Source of the DNA: Candidatus Harrisonbacteria bacterium RIFOXYD1_FULL_40_9
Lineage (GTDB): Bacteria > Patescibacteriota > Minisyncoccia > UBA6257 > XYD1-FULL-40-9
Assembly (NCBI GenBank): GCA_001818015.1
Contig: MHJO01000020.1
Coordinates: 1-11,365 of the forward strand
Reading direction: 5' to 3'
Length of the DNA stretch: 11,365 bases
The notes under the pieces are model-generated. The model was given only the letters and a program-made list of their open reading frames with translations, ran no database searches and was not told the origin of the DNA. How positions within the stretch are numbered: position 1 is the stretch's first letter; every line of letters starts with the position of its first letter. Positions 1 to 5,685 of this stretch are shown in pieces. A program made the position numbers and the translations under genes.

Positions 1-602
1 ATCCTGTATTGGGACATAGTAGCTCACGTGGAGCACGTGTCGAGATTTCTGAATATACAAGTGGTGATGCGAAATGGTATTTTAAAGAAGTTCCTGTAAC
101 GCCGGGAAAGATATATGTGTTTCGTGACACATGGAATGCTACAATAGGAAGCTTCGTTACTATTCAATTTAAAATGACTAATGGAGGCTTTATATACAAA
201 GATATTGCCCAACTGGGGCCATCCACATCATGGCAAAGAACAGAAAAGGAATTTGTGGTGCCGCAAGGAGTACAGTCACTTACTGTGTTTCATTTGATCA
301 AAAACGTAGGCATTCTTAATGTCGATAATTACGAACTTCGAGAAGAATTTCCGGAGACTCAAACGCAAGAAGAAGATCCCTTGAACCTCGTTAAAAATCC
401 CTCACTCGAACTAAGCACCACAGGAAGTGCGCCTGATGAGTGGCTGAAGGGCCGATGGGGAGTGAATAAAGCATTCTTTACCTATCCTGTATTGGGACAT
501 AGTAGCTCACGTGGAGCACGTGTTGAGATTTCTGAATATACAAGTGGTGATGCGAAATGGTATTTTAAAGAAGTTCCTGTAACGCCGGGAAAGATATATG
601 TG
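1..602 (+). repeat. Near-identical 119-bp direct repeat within the tandem binding domains
   Basis: Bases 1-119 and 484-602 match at 118 of 119 positions. The only difference is C41 against T524, a synonymous Val codon change. The offset is 483 bp, exactly 161 codons. Downstream of each copy the DNA diverges strongly although the protein fold signature persists. The first copy may extend left of the window. Confidence 0.95.
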
Positions 603-1532
603 CTTGCAAATGACTATACCGCGAATACACAAAGTTACGTTACCGTACAATTACGTTCTTCAAATAACACGTATTCTTACGTAGATATTGCAATACTTCC
701 TCCATCGTCAGCATGGACACACGTAGAGAAAACAATAACTATTCCCCAAGACATAGTTGGAATTACCGTATTCCATCTTATTAATAGAATAGGTATTCTT
801 AATGTAGACAATTATGTTCTTAGGATTAAAGAAACTCAGGGTGGAGTTATAACTACAACGAGCACGGATCGTTTTAATGAAGGGCTCGTAACCCTTCATT
901 TTGATGATGGCTGGAAATCAATTTATGATAATGCAATTCCTATTTTAAATAAGGCAGGAATTAAAAGCACTCAATACATAGTAAGCCATAGGCTTACCGG
1001 TTTCTCGGGATACGTGAATAAAGAAGAAGTGCTTGATATGCAGGCAAAAGGGCATGAAATAGGATCTCATACAGAAACTCATCAGCACCTCACCGCATTA
1101 AGCGAAGATGATATGCGTAAGGAAATACTTGATTCACGCGATGATCTCCTTCTTATAGGAGCAAGTCCAGTTCGAACTTTTGCATATCCATTCGGAGATT
1201 ATAATTCAAACACTGATTCAATTATTCGAAACTCGAGATACTACACTTCTGCACGCACAAGCAATGCTGGATTTAATACGAAAACAACCGATAAATTTCT
1301 ACTCGAACGGCAACCAGTAACAGTTAACACAAGCGCCTCTCAAATTAAGTCATGGATTGATACTTCTCTTTACGATAAACTATGGCTTATACTCACCTTC
1401 CACAACGTGGATTATACTGGCTCACAATACAGCACCACACCAGAAGTTATCCAAGAAGTTACAGATTACCTCACTACGAAAAAGGCAAGAGTAGTGACAA
1501 CAACCGAAGCAATTGCGCTCATGTTGCAGTAA
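1..1532 (+). CDS. Secreted polysaccharide deacetylase (NodB family) with tandem carbohydrate-binding-like domains, 5'-partial
   Basis: The open frame runs in from base 1 without a start; the TTG at position 9 is an internal Leu codon, as comparison with the second repeat shows. Two repeats of a beta-rich domain of about 160 residues come first (nt 1-350 and about 385-835). The second begins with an NLVKNPSLE-type motif typical of CBM4/9-like galactose-binding folds, and both end in GILNVDNY. A NodB domain follows (about 880-1530). Its motif 1 HFDDG is at 897-911 (catalytic Asp plus metal Asp), motif 2 SHTETH at 1065-1082 (two metal His), motif 3 R-TFAYPFGD at 1173-1199, and the late motif LTFHN has its His at 1401-1403. 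The family hydrolyses N- or O-acetyl groups on chitin-, peptidoglycan- or exopolysaccharide-type glycans. All main catalytic motifs are present, so activity is likely; the substrate is unknown. The signal or anchor must lie upstream. The next gene starts 24 bp downstream on the same strand. Confidence 0.9.
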   Translation, partial: PVLGHSSSRGARVEISEYTSGDAKWYFKEVPVTPGKIYVFRDTWNATIGSFVTIQFKMTNGGFIYKDIAQLGPSTSWQRTEKEFVVPQGVQSLTVFHLIKNVGILNVDNYELREEFPETQTQEEDPLNLVKNPSLELSTTGSAPDEWLKGRWGVNKAFFTYPVLGHSSSRGARVEISEYTSGDAKWYFKEVPVTPGKIYVLANDYTANTQSYVTVQLRSSNNTYSYVDIAILPPSSAWTHVEKTITIPQDIVGITVFHLINRIGILNVDNYVLRIKETQGGVITTTSTDRFNEGLVTLHFDDGWKSIYDNAIPILNKAGIKSTQYIVSHRLTGFSGYVNKEEVLDMQAKGHEIGSHTETHQHLTALSEDDMRKEILDSRDDLLLIGASPVRTFAYPFGDYNSNTDSIIRNSRYYTSARTSNAGFNTKTTDKFLLERQPVTVNTSASQIKSWIDTSLYDKLWLILTFHNVDYTGSQYSTTPEVIQEVTDYLTTKKARVVTTTEAIALMLQ

Positions 1533-1556
1533 TGCATTAATGTATGCTGAGAACCG

Positions 1557-2531
1557 ATGGAGTTTTCATCAATGAACAATTTAGGGAAAAATATGCTTGT
1601 AGCCTTTGTAAGCCTGTTTCTTTTTATGGGGTTATTTTCTTACGTCACAACACTAAGAAGAACTCAAGAAATCCGCACTCCACTCATCCCACTTTCTCGA
1701 GATACCGACATCGAAGAGTATAAAACTCCTGCACCTACTGAGGTGCCCGAAACACCCTCAATCAAAAAACGCACACAAGTACAAGCACCAGCATATAATA
1801 CATACGCAATTGATTCACTCTCTACGATAATCGAAGAAGCCGACTATAACCTCGAAAGCAAAAACAGCGATTGGTGGGTTAATTCTGGGGGTTACTTCTT
1901 CATCGAGAATGGAATTGGGAAAACAGTCTCAGGAAAACTCTCTCCCACAAACTCATGGCGACTTAAGTACAACGCCTCAAGTCCGCTTGATACTGATAAT
2001 GGCTATCACCCTCAGAATATATTTCGACTCATATCCCAATCCTCATGGACAAATTTTGAGCAAAGCATGTATTTTAGAGTAACTGCCGATAATATAAGCC
2101 CAAGCCCAAATAGGGCTGCTCATAATGGAGTGCTTTTCTTAAATCGCTACAAGGATAGCAATAATCTTTATTATACAGGAATACGAGTTGATGGGCAGGC
2201 AGTAATCAAGAAAAAACTCAAAGGAACCTACTACACCCTTGCACTTTCTTCTCTCTTCCCAGGAATATATGAACGATCATCAAACCCAAATCTTATTCCG
2301 AAGAATACGTGGATAGGGATTAAAACACTTATTTTTGATAATTCAGATGGAACTGTCCATATACATCTTTATACAGACATAAACCGGACGGGATCATGGA
2401 CACTTATCGCAAAAGCAATTGATGACGGAACTCTTGGAGCACCGCTTTACGGAGAACATGCTCACGCAGGAATTCGAACTGATTTCATGGATGTTGAATT
2501 CGACGAATATTTGATTGAGAAACGTAATTAA
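1557..2531 (+). CDS. Membrane-anchored protein with probable concanavalin/LamG-like domain
   Basis: 324 aa from ATG 1557. An alternative ATG at 1572 (319 aa) is attractive because GGAG at 1559-1562 lies 9 nt before it, while the 1557 start has no clear SD. An N-terminal hydrophobic helix (about residues 12-30) is followed by a Pro/Thr/Glu-rich spacer (about 40-75) and then a beta-rich domain of about 240 residues (85-322). That domain contains W/Y/N-rich strands and a GVLFLNRYKDSNNLYYTGIR stretch reminiscent of concanavalin-like lectin/glucanase or DUF1080-type folds. I see no convincing glutamate catalytic motif, so glycan binding is a better guess than hydrolysis. The protein is probably held on the outside of the membrane through its N-terminus. 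It follows the deacetylase gene by 24 bp, suggesting one transcript and a shared surface-glycan role. Its stop overlaps the stop of the convergent gene by 4 bp. Confidence 0.7.
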   Translation: MEFSSMNNLGKNMLVAFVSLFLFMGLFSYVTTLRRTQEIRTPLIPLSRDTDIEEYKTPAPTEVPETPSIKKRTQVQAPAYNTYAIDSLSTIIEEADYNLESKNSDWWVNSGGYFFIENGIGKTVSGKLSPTNSWRLKYNASSPLDTDNGYHPQNIFRLISQSSWTNFEQSMYFRVTADNISPSPNRAAHNGVLFLNRYKDSNNLYYTGIRVDGQAVIKKKLKGTYYTLALSSLFPGIYERSSNPNLIPKNTWIGIKTLIFDNSDGTVHIHLYTDINRTGSWTLIAKAIDDGTLGAPLYGEHAHAGIRTDFMDVEFDEYLIEKRN

Positions 2532-2866
2532 TAAGTGATGATAAGACTTACAATATAACCCACTACTGCCATCACTATTCCAAATACGAGCGCTGACCAA
2601 AACCCATCAATTCTAAATCCTGGGACAATTGCGCTTGTGAGCATAATCATGAGTGCATTAATGACGAGCGTAAAAAGTCCGAGCGTAACGACATTAATCG
2701 GTAATGTAATAAGCACAAGAAACGGTCTAATAAATGCATTTACGAGACCCAAGACAAGCGCCGCAAGAACTGCTACTCCGAACGAAGAAATCTGGGCACT
2801 AGGAAGAATATACGCAGTAATTGCGATGACGAATGTGCTTACAAGCCAGTGAAAAATAATATCCAT
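2528..2866 (-). CDS. Small four-helix membrane protein, phage holin family 4 / YvlD type (PF04020-like)
   Basis: 112 aa from the ATG at 2866, which places the first helix near the N-terminus as is usual for this family of about 110-120 aa. Upstream in-frame ATGs at 2881, 2890 and 2947 exist, but the added residues are polar and none has a clear SD, so the start is uncertain. Four hydrophobic segments are visible. The family-typical block NAFIRPFLVLITLPINVVTL follows the second helix, and VPGFRIDGFW precedes the last. The family is annotated as 'phage holin' by similarity, but it is widespread in bacterial chromosomes without phage context and its function is unknown. No phage genes are near it here, so a holin role is not supported. 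The gene converges on the preceding surface-protein gene, sharing the 4-bp stop overlap 2528-2531. Confidence 0.8.
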   Translation of the reverse strand: MDIIFHWLVSTFVIAITAYILPSAQISSFGVAVLAALVLGLVNAFIRPFLVLITLPINVVTLGLFTLVINALMIMLTSAIVPGFRIDGFWSALVFGIVMAVVGYIVSLIITY

Positions 2867-2960
2867 GTCTACACAATACATCTTACTCATGAAGATGCTA
2901 TGTAATGCAATACCATGCGGGTTAATATGATTTTCACCCACATGCATTCAGAGTAATTGT

Positions 2961-3263
2961 ATGTCGCCATTTACTGCATTTTTTACAAGCGATGCATTCA
3001 CTGCAATCACTTCAATTACGCTCTTCATACTTATTGTGTGTGGCATAATTATAACTTTCTATATTATTGCGATACTTCGTTCCTTTGCGCACATTATGCG
3101 TGAATTAAAAGAAGAAATGCAGAGAGCAAAATATACTATGCGATACATAATTAACTCGATAAAAGATGATGGTTTCTGGTTTATACGAACATATAAAACT
3201 CTTGCTCGTTTTTATAGAAAAAGCAAAGATAAAATATTAAAAGATGATTATGAACAACTTTAA
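2961..3263 (+). CDS. Small membrane protein of unknown function
   Basis: 100 aa, not recognised. One long hydrophobic segment (about residues 12-40) is followed by a charged, probably helical tail with alternating basic and acidic residues (RELKEEMQRAKYTMRYIINS and on to the C-terminus). This suggests a membrane-anchored protein with a cytoplasmic helical tail. No strong SD precedes ATG 2961. The 3' end overlaps the next ORF (3244/3250), suggesting translational coupling. It is divergent from the YvlD-type gene. The length and the coupled partner support a real gene, but composition alone could mislead in AT-rich DNA. Confidence 0.55.
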   Translation: MSPFTAFFTSDAFTAITSITLFILIVCGIIITFYIIAILRSFAHIMRELKEEMQRAKYTMRYIINSIKDDGFWFIRTYKTLARFYRKSKDKILKDDYEQL

Positions 3264-3426
3264 TCACGAAGAGCAACCTCGTAAAAAACTCGATGGAATT
3301 TTTAAAACCACTCTCAGCATACTCATAATCAGTGGCATCTATTATTACTTCTCTCGTAATCCAAAAGAGAAGAAGAAAGTCTTGAAATTTATAGAAAAAA
3401 TAAAAAAAATATCTTCGATTATATAG
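3250..3426 (+). CDS. Tiny single-helix membrane protein of unknown function
   Basis: 58 aa from ATG 3250 (60 aa if the ATG at 3244 is used). It overlaps the end of the previous gene by 14-20 bp in another frame, a typical coupling arrangement. The protein has a charged N-terminus (HEEQPRKKLDG), one hydrophobic helix (about residues 18-33, LSILIISGIYYYF) and a very lysine-rich C-terminus (PKEKKKVLKFIEKIKKI). The positive-inside rule would put the tail in the cytoplasm. It ends with TAG. I recognise no family; the Lys-rich tail partly reflects A-rich codons, so confidence is moderate. Confidence 0.45.
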   Translation: MNNFNHEEQPRKKLDGIFKTTLSILIISGIYYYFSRNPKEKKKVLKFIEKIKKISSII

Positions 3427-3465
3427 ATACAAAAAACAAAAATATCGAAGAATAAAAACAACCTT

Positions 3466-3502
3466 AACCTTTCGCATCCTTCCCTCCCGCCCACGAAAGG
3501 TT
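3466..3502 (-). terminator. Hairpin with 19-nt G-rich loop followed by a T-rich run; probable terminator of the KGG gene
   Basis: Perfect 9-bp arms AACCTTTCG (3466-3474) and CGAAAGGTT (3494-3502). On the minus strand the hairpin lies 12 nt past the KGG stop and is followed by AAGGTTGTTTTTATT. The loop on that strand is G-rich (GGGCGGGAGGGAAGG), unusual for a simple terminator. A second dyad, TCTTCGAT (3412-3419) with ATCGAAGA (3444-3451), followed on the minus strand by a long T-rich stretch, could act as a back-up. Confidence 0.5.
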
Positions 3503-3514
3503 GATATTTAATTA

Positions 3515-3709
3515 TTACGATCGTGTATACCCTCGCCTCCCTCCTTTACGGCCAGCTTCACGGGCTTCTTCAGAAGTAAATTCGTGTGCGGTTCCCCTTT
3601 GATGAGCAGCCCTTCCACCTTTACTTGCGACTTGTCGTCTTCGTTCTGGATCCATAGCAGCAAAACCTCGTCGCTTGTTTTTATTATTAGCATTATTATC
3701 TTGAGGCAT
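3515..3709 (-). CDS. KGG-motif stress-induced protein (Con-10/YciG/GsiB-like)
   Basis: 64 aa. A hydrophilic Asn-rich N-terminus is followed by the family core: RGFAAMDPERRRQVASKGG (about residues 14-32), GTAHEFTSEEAREAGRKGG (39-57) and a short Arg-rich tail. Two SKGG/RKGG motifs at 30-32 and 55-57 define the family, whose members are small, disordered, highly soluble and induced by general stress or desiccation in other bacteria and fungi. Its molecular role is not settled; protection of macromolecules or nucleic acids is usually suggested. No SD is visible before ATG 3709. A TATAGT element (minus strand, 3772-3767) and a pair of 10-bp direct repeats (3737-3760) lie upstream. The G-loop hairpin after the stop is the likely terminator. 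Confidence 0.88.
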   Translation of the reverse strand: MPQDNNANNKNKRRGFAAMDPERRRQVASKGGRAAHQRGTAHEFTSEEAREAGRKGGRRGYTRS

Positions 3710-3736
3710 AAGATTTTAATTGTTAAATAACTATTG

Positions 3737-3760
3737 TGCGACCTTTTTCTTGCGACCTTT
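3737..3760. repeat. Pair of 10-bp direct repeats upstream of the KGG gene
   Basis: TGCGACCTTT occurs at 3737-3746 and again at 3751-3760, spaced 14 bp start to start. The pair sits between a possible minus-strand -10 element (TATAGT, 3772-3767) and the KGG start codon at 3709. It could be an operator or a chance duplication. Confidence 0.5.
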
Positions 3761-3808
3761 GCATTTACTATATCACCCATTAATGTGCTATCGGTGAATC
3801 ATGAAATA

Positions 3809-3837
3809 TTGACAAAATTTAAAGAACGCGCTACAAT
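3809..3837 (+). promoter_or_regulatory. Near-consensus sigma-70 promoter
   Basis: -35 TTGACA (3809-3814, perfect), 17-bp spacer, -10 TACAAT (3832-3837, 5 of 6). Predicted transcription start is near 3844, giving a leader of about 90 nt before the CxxC gene at 3934. This is the best promoter match in the window. Confidence 0.8.
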
Positions 3838-3933
3838 AACAATAAGGTAGATTTAGAAGCTAAAATAGGCGTTTAAAAGGCCATTTTGCTCAAAGTCCCG
3901 AGGGTCGTTTATTATAAAAAATTCGTAAGTAAA

Positions 3934-4113
3934 ATGGCATACGATCAAAACAATAGTGGTTTTCAGAGACAGATGTATAAGGGGAACTGGAAGTGCGCAA
4001 AGTGCGGAGGTGAAATCACCGAGCTTCCATTCAACCCAGATCCTGCTCGATTAAACCAACTTCAGTGCCGCAAGTGTCACCAAGAAAGACAAGGCATGAG
4101 TAGGAATCGCTAA
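3934..4113 (+). CDS. Small double-CxxC zinc-ribbon protein (CxxC-x17-CxxC family, CPR type)
   Basis: 59 aa from ATG 3934 (MAYDQ...). An in-frame TTG at 3886 would add 16 residues unlike the family and lies well inside the leader, so I prefer 3934 although it has no strong SD. Cysteines at 21/24 (CAKC) and 45/48 (CRKC) form a probable zinc site. The pattern GGEITELPFNPDPAR between them is the family hallmark (a 'C..CGKEIEVPFKP' type ribbon, very common in Patescibacteria). The usual gap is 17 residues but here it is 20, because of three extra residues around RLNQLQ. The N-terminus is Gln/Asn/Gly-rich. The function is unknown; nucleic-acid or ribosome association is a common guess for such ribbons. 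It has a near-consensus promoter and a strong terminator, so it is probably a well-expressed monocistronic gene. Confidence 0.82.
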   Translation: MAYDQNNSGFQRQMYKGNWKCAKCGGEITELPFNPDPARLNQLQCRKCHQERQGMSRNR

Positions 4114-4127
4114 AACGCGATAGAAAC

Positions 4128-4162
4128 AAAAAATCCCGACTTTCATCGGGATTTTTTGTTTT
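4128..4162. terminator. Strong bidirectional intrinsic terminator between the CxxC gene and obg
   Basis: Stem ATCCCGA (4133-4139) with TCGGGAT (4146-4152), loop CTTTCA. A-tract pairing at 4128-4132 extends the stem into the T-tract at 4153-4157, followed by GTTTT. It lies 15 nt after the CxxC stop (+) and 36 nt after the obg stop (-), so it serves both convergent genes. Confidence 0.9.
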
Positions 4163-4197
4163 ATATAGAAAAAATGAAAGCCCCGATACATAAGACA

Positions 4198-5175
4198 CTA
4201 TAATTCGCCTCGAATTTTTTTATCTTTTAAATCATTAAGAAGCACCCTAATCTCTTTCAGGCTTTTTTCGTCATAAATTGAGATTGGATATACCTTTTTT
4301 CCTGTGCCTTCAAGTTTCTCTGTCTTTTTCTTCCACATCTCAGAATCCATTGCATCAATTTTAGTAAGCACTACATATTCTTTCTTATTTAAAAGTTCAG
4401 GATTATAAGCCCCAAGCTCACCACGAATTACCGAATAATCCTTAAGTGGATCTTCGCTTTCTGCATCAATGAGATGAAAGATTATTTTTGTGCGCTCAAT
4501 ATGACGCAAGAATTTAATTCCAAGCCCTCTGCCACTCGAAGCGCCTTCGATAAGTCCAGGAATATCAGCGATAATAAGTTCATAATATGCGCCTAAATAC
4601 GGCTCAAGGGTGGTAAAAAGATAATTCCCTACCTTACTCTTCGCGCGAGTAAGTGTATTTAATAAGCTCGATTTTCCTACATTGGGAAGCCCTACAAATC
4701 CTACATCTGCAATTAATTTAAGCTCGAGACGCACCTTCCATGCTTCACCCATCATCCCACTTTCAAATTGAGTAGGGCTTGTATTCGTAGAAGATCGAAA
4801 ATGAAAATTCCCCTTCCCTCCTTTTCCTCCACGAGCAACTCGCACTCGATTACCAACGCTCATCAATTCTTCCTTAGTATTCGCCCCTTCATTATGAATC
4901 ACCGTCCCCACGGGAACTTTTAATATGAGGTCTTTGCCATGTGCACCATCATTGCATTGGCCTTTGCCCTTTTCTCCATCTTCTGCAAAAAATTCCTTCT
5001 GAAATCGATAAGCACGAAGCGCGCCAAGGTCGGAAACCGCTTCAATATAGACGCTTCCTCCATGCCCTCCAGTTCCACCCACGGGACCCAAGCTCATCTT
5101 ATTTTTATTAAACGAAACAACGCCGTCCCCGCCGCGGCCTGCTTTAACTTTAATTGTAATATCGTCAATAAACAT
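4198..5175 (-). CDS. obg: Obg/CgtA GTPase, ribosome-associated
   Basis: 325 aa. The N-terminal Gly-rich Obg fold (about 1-155) has the expected GRGGDGVVSF, GGTGGHGG and ARGGKGGKGN turns. The TRAFAC-class G domain follows: G1 GLPNVGKS (162-169), G2 TT (188-189) in LFTTLEP, G3 DIPG (204-207) in DIPGLIEGAS, G4 TKID (271-274; N is more usual at the first position) and G5 SI (299-300; SA is usual). The C-terminal OCT domain of longer Obg proteins is absent, the minimal form that is common elsewhere. The family acts in late 50S ribosomal subunit assembly and growth control. ATG 5175 has no SD. Transcription probably starts in the short region shared with the divergent DUF454 gene, and ends at the 4128-4162 terminator. 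Identification is very secure. Confidence 0.97.
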   Translation of the reverse strand: MFIDDITIKVKAGRGGDGVVSFNKNKMSLGPVGGTGGHGGSVYIEAVSDLGALRAYRFQKEFFAEDGEKGKGQCNDGAHGKDLILKVPVGTVIHNEGANTKEELMSVGNRVRVARGGKGGKGNFHFRSSTNTSPTQFESGMMGEAWKVRLELKLIADVGFVGLPNVGKSSLLNTLTRAKSKVGNYLFTTLEPYLGAYYELIIADIPGLIEGASSGRGLGIKFLRHIERTKIIFHLIDAESEDPLKDYSVIRGELGAYNPELLNKKEYVVLTKIDAMDSEMWKKKTEKLEGTGKKVYPISIYDEKSLKEIRVLLNDLKDKKIRGEL

Positions 5176-5205
5176 CGGATTTTTAGAATACCATATAAGA
5201 TATAT

Positions 5206-5213
5206 ACTATAAT
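5206..5213. promoter_or_regulatory. Overlapping divergent -10 elements between obg and the DUF454 gene
   Basis: TATAAT (+, 5208-5213) overlaps TATAGT (-, 5211-5206) in the 76-bp divergent intergenic region. Neither has a recognisable -35 at 16-18 bp. Implied leaders are about 30 nt to GTG 5252 and about 25 nt to ATG 5175. Confidence 0.35.
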
Positions 5214-5251
5214 AAGCACTTCGAGAAGCTTTAGGGCGATTCGAGGATTTC

Positions 5252-5572
5252 GTGCCGCTTCAGATTCGCGTAAAAAGAGCACTACTTTTCTCATTGGGAA
5301 GTATCTCGCTTATCATAGGTATTTCTGCGCTTTTCTTACCCCTTCTCCCTTCCATTCCTTTCTTTTTTATAAGTACTGCATGCTACGCCCGAAGCTCAGA
5401 GAAATTACATATTGCATTGATTAACAACCGATGGATTGGAAAGCATATGAAAGCATGGCACACAAACAAAGAAATATCCATGGCACTCAAGGTCTGTTTT
5501 ATAATTTCCCTTCTTCTTACCGCTCTTATAACATTATTTTTGTCATTACTTTTCTACTCGCACAGATCATAA
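5252..5572 (+). CDS. DUF454/YbaN-like inner membrane protein, probably frameshifted near its 3' end
   Basis: The open frame encodes 106 aa from GTG 5252, a start supported by GAGGA at 5243-5247 with a 4-nt gap. Family features are clear: a first hydrophobic hairpin (about 9-38) containing LFLPLLPSIPFFFISTACYA, then RSSEKLHIALINNRWIGKHM (about 47-66) and KAWHTNKEISMALKV. This matches the DUF454 pattern PLLPTTPF...CFARSS...L.NHRWFG. After residue 95 the frame ends in FYSHRS with a stop at 5570. The -1 frame instead continues the expected last helix (LLAQIIIAILSLILSIYTLSRP) and ends at 5676. A lost T in the TTTTT run at 5537-5541 would explain this and would give 141 aa in all. The molecular function of the family is unknown. 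Confidence 0.82.
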   Translation: MPLQIRVKRALLFSLGSISLIIGISALFLPLLPSIPFFFISTACYARSSEKLHIALINNRWIGKHMKAWHTNKEISMALKVCFIISLLLTALITLFLSLLFYSHRS

Positions 5573-5627
5573 TTGCGATATTATCTCTCATTCTAAGTAT
5601 CTACACTCTCTCTCGCCCCCTCATATT

Positions 5628-5660
5628 AAAAAGCCGTTCCATGATACCGGAACGGTTTTT
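5628..5660. terminator. Bidirectional intrinsic terminator between the DUF454 and parB-like genes
   Basis: Stem CCGTTCC (5634-5640) with GGAACGG (5649-5655), loop ATGATACC. It is flanked by AAAAA (5628-5632) and TTTTT (5656-5660), so it reads as hairpin plus T-tract on either strand. It lies 26 nt after the parB stop on the minus strand and 56 nt after the stop at 5570-5572 on the plus strand. If the DUF454 frame extends to 5676, the hairpin falls inside that coding region. Confidence 0.85.
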
Positions 5661-5685
5661 GTCTTTATTCATGTAAGTAGAAATA

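Noticed and set aside
25..522. CACGTG hexamers at 25-30, 34-39, 508-513 and 517-522 (also 6288-6293 and 8221-8226) as parS sites
   Set aside because: Flanks do not match the TGTTTCACGTGAAACA consensus; four of the six are in the coding repeat and the rest are near chance frequency.
2528..2866. Prophage lysis gene because of holin similarity
   Set aside because: No endolysin, structural or integrase genes nearby; the family is common in chromosomes.
2867..2947. Longer 139-aa form of the YvlD-type protein
   Set aside because: The added 27 residues are polar, unlike the family N-terminus, and have no SD.
3508..3780. Minus-strand ORF of 90 aa overlapping the KGG gene
   Set aside because: It is in another frame of a clear KGG coding region and shows no family features.
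3886..3933. 75-aa form of the CxxC protein from the alternative start at 3886
   Set aside because: Residues before MAYDQ do not resemble the family, and the region fits an untranslated leader after the 3809-3837 promoter.
4939..5424. Plus-strand ORF of 161 aa across the obg 5' end
   Set aside because: It is antisense to the conserved Obg fold; a shadow of its Gly-rich codons.
5537..5542. Programmed -1 frameshift signal in the DUF454 gene
   Set aside because: TTA TTT TTG is not an X XXY YYZ heptamer and I see no fitting downstream structure close by; a lost T is simpler.
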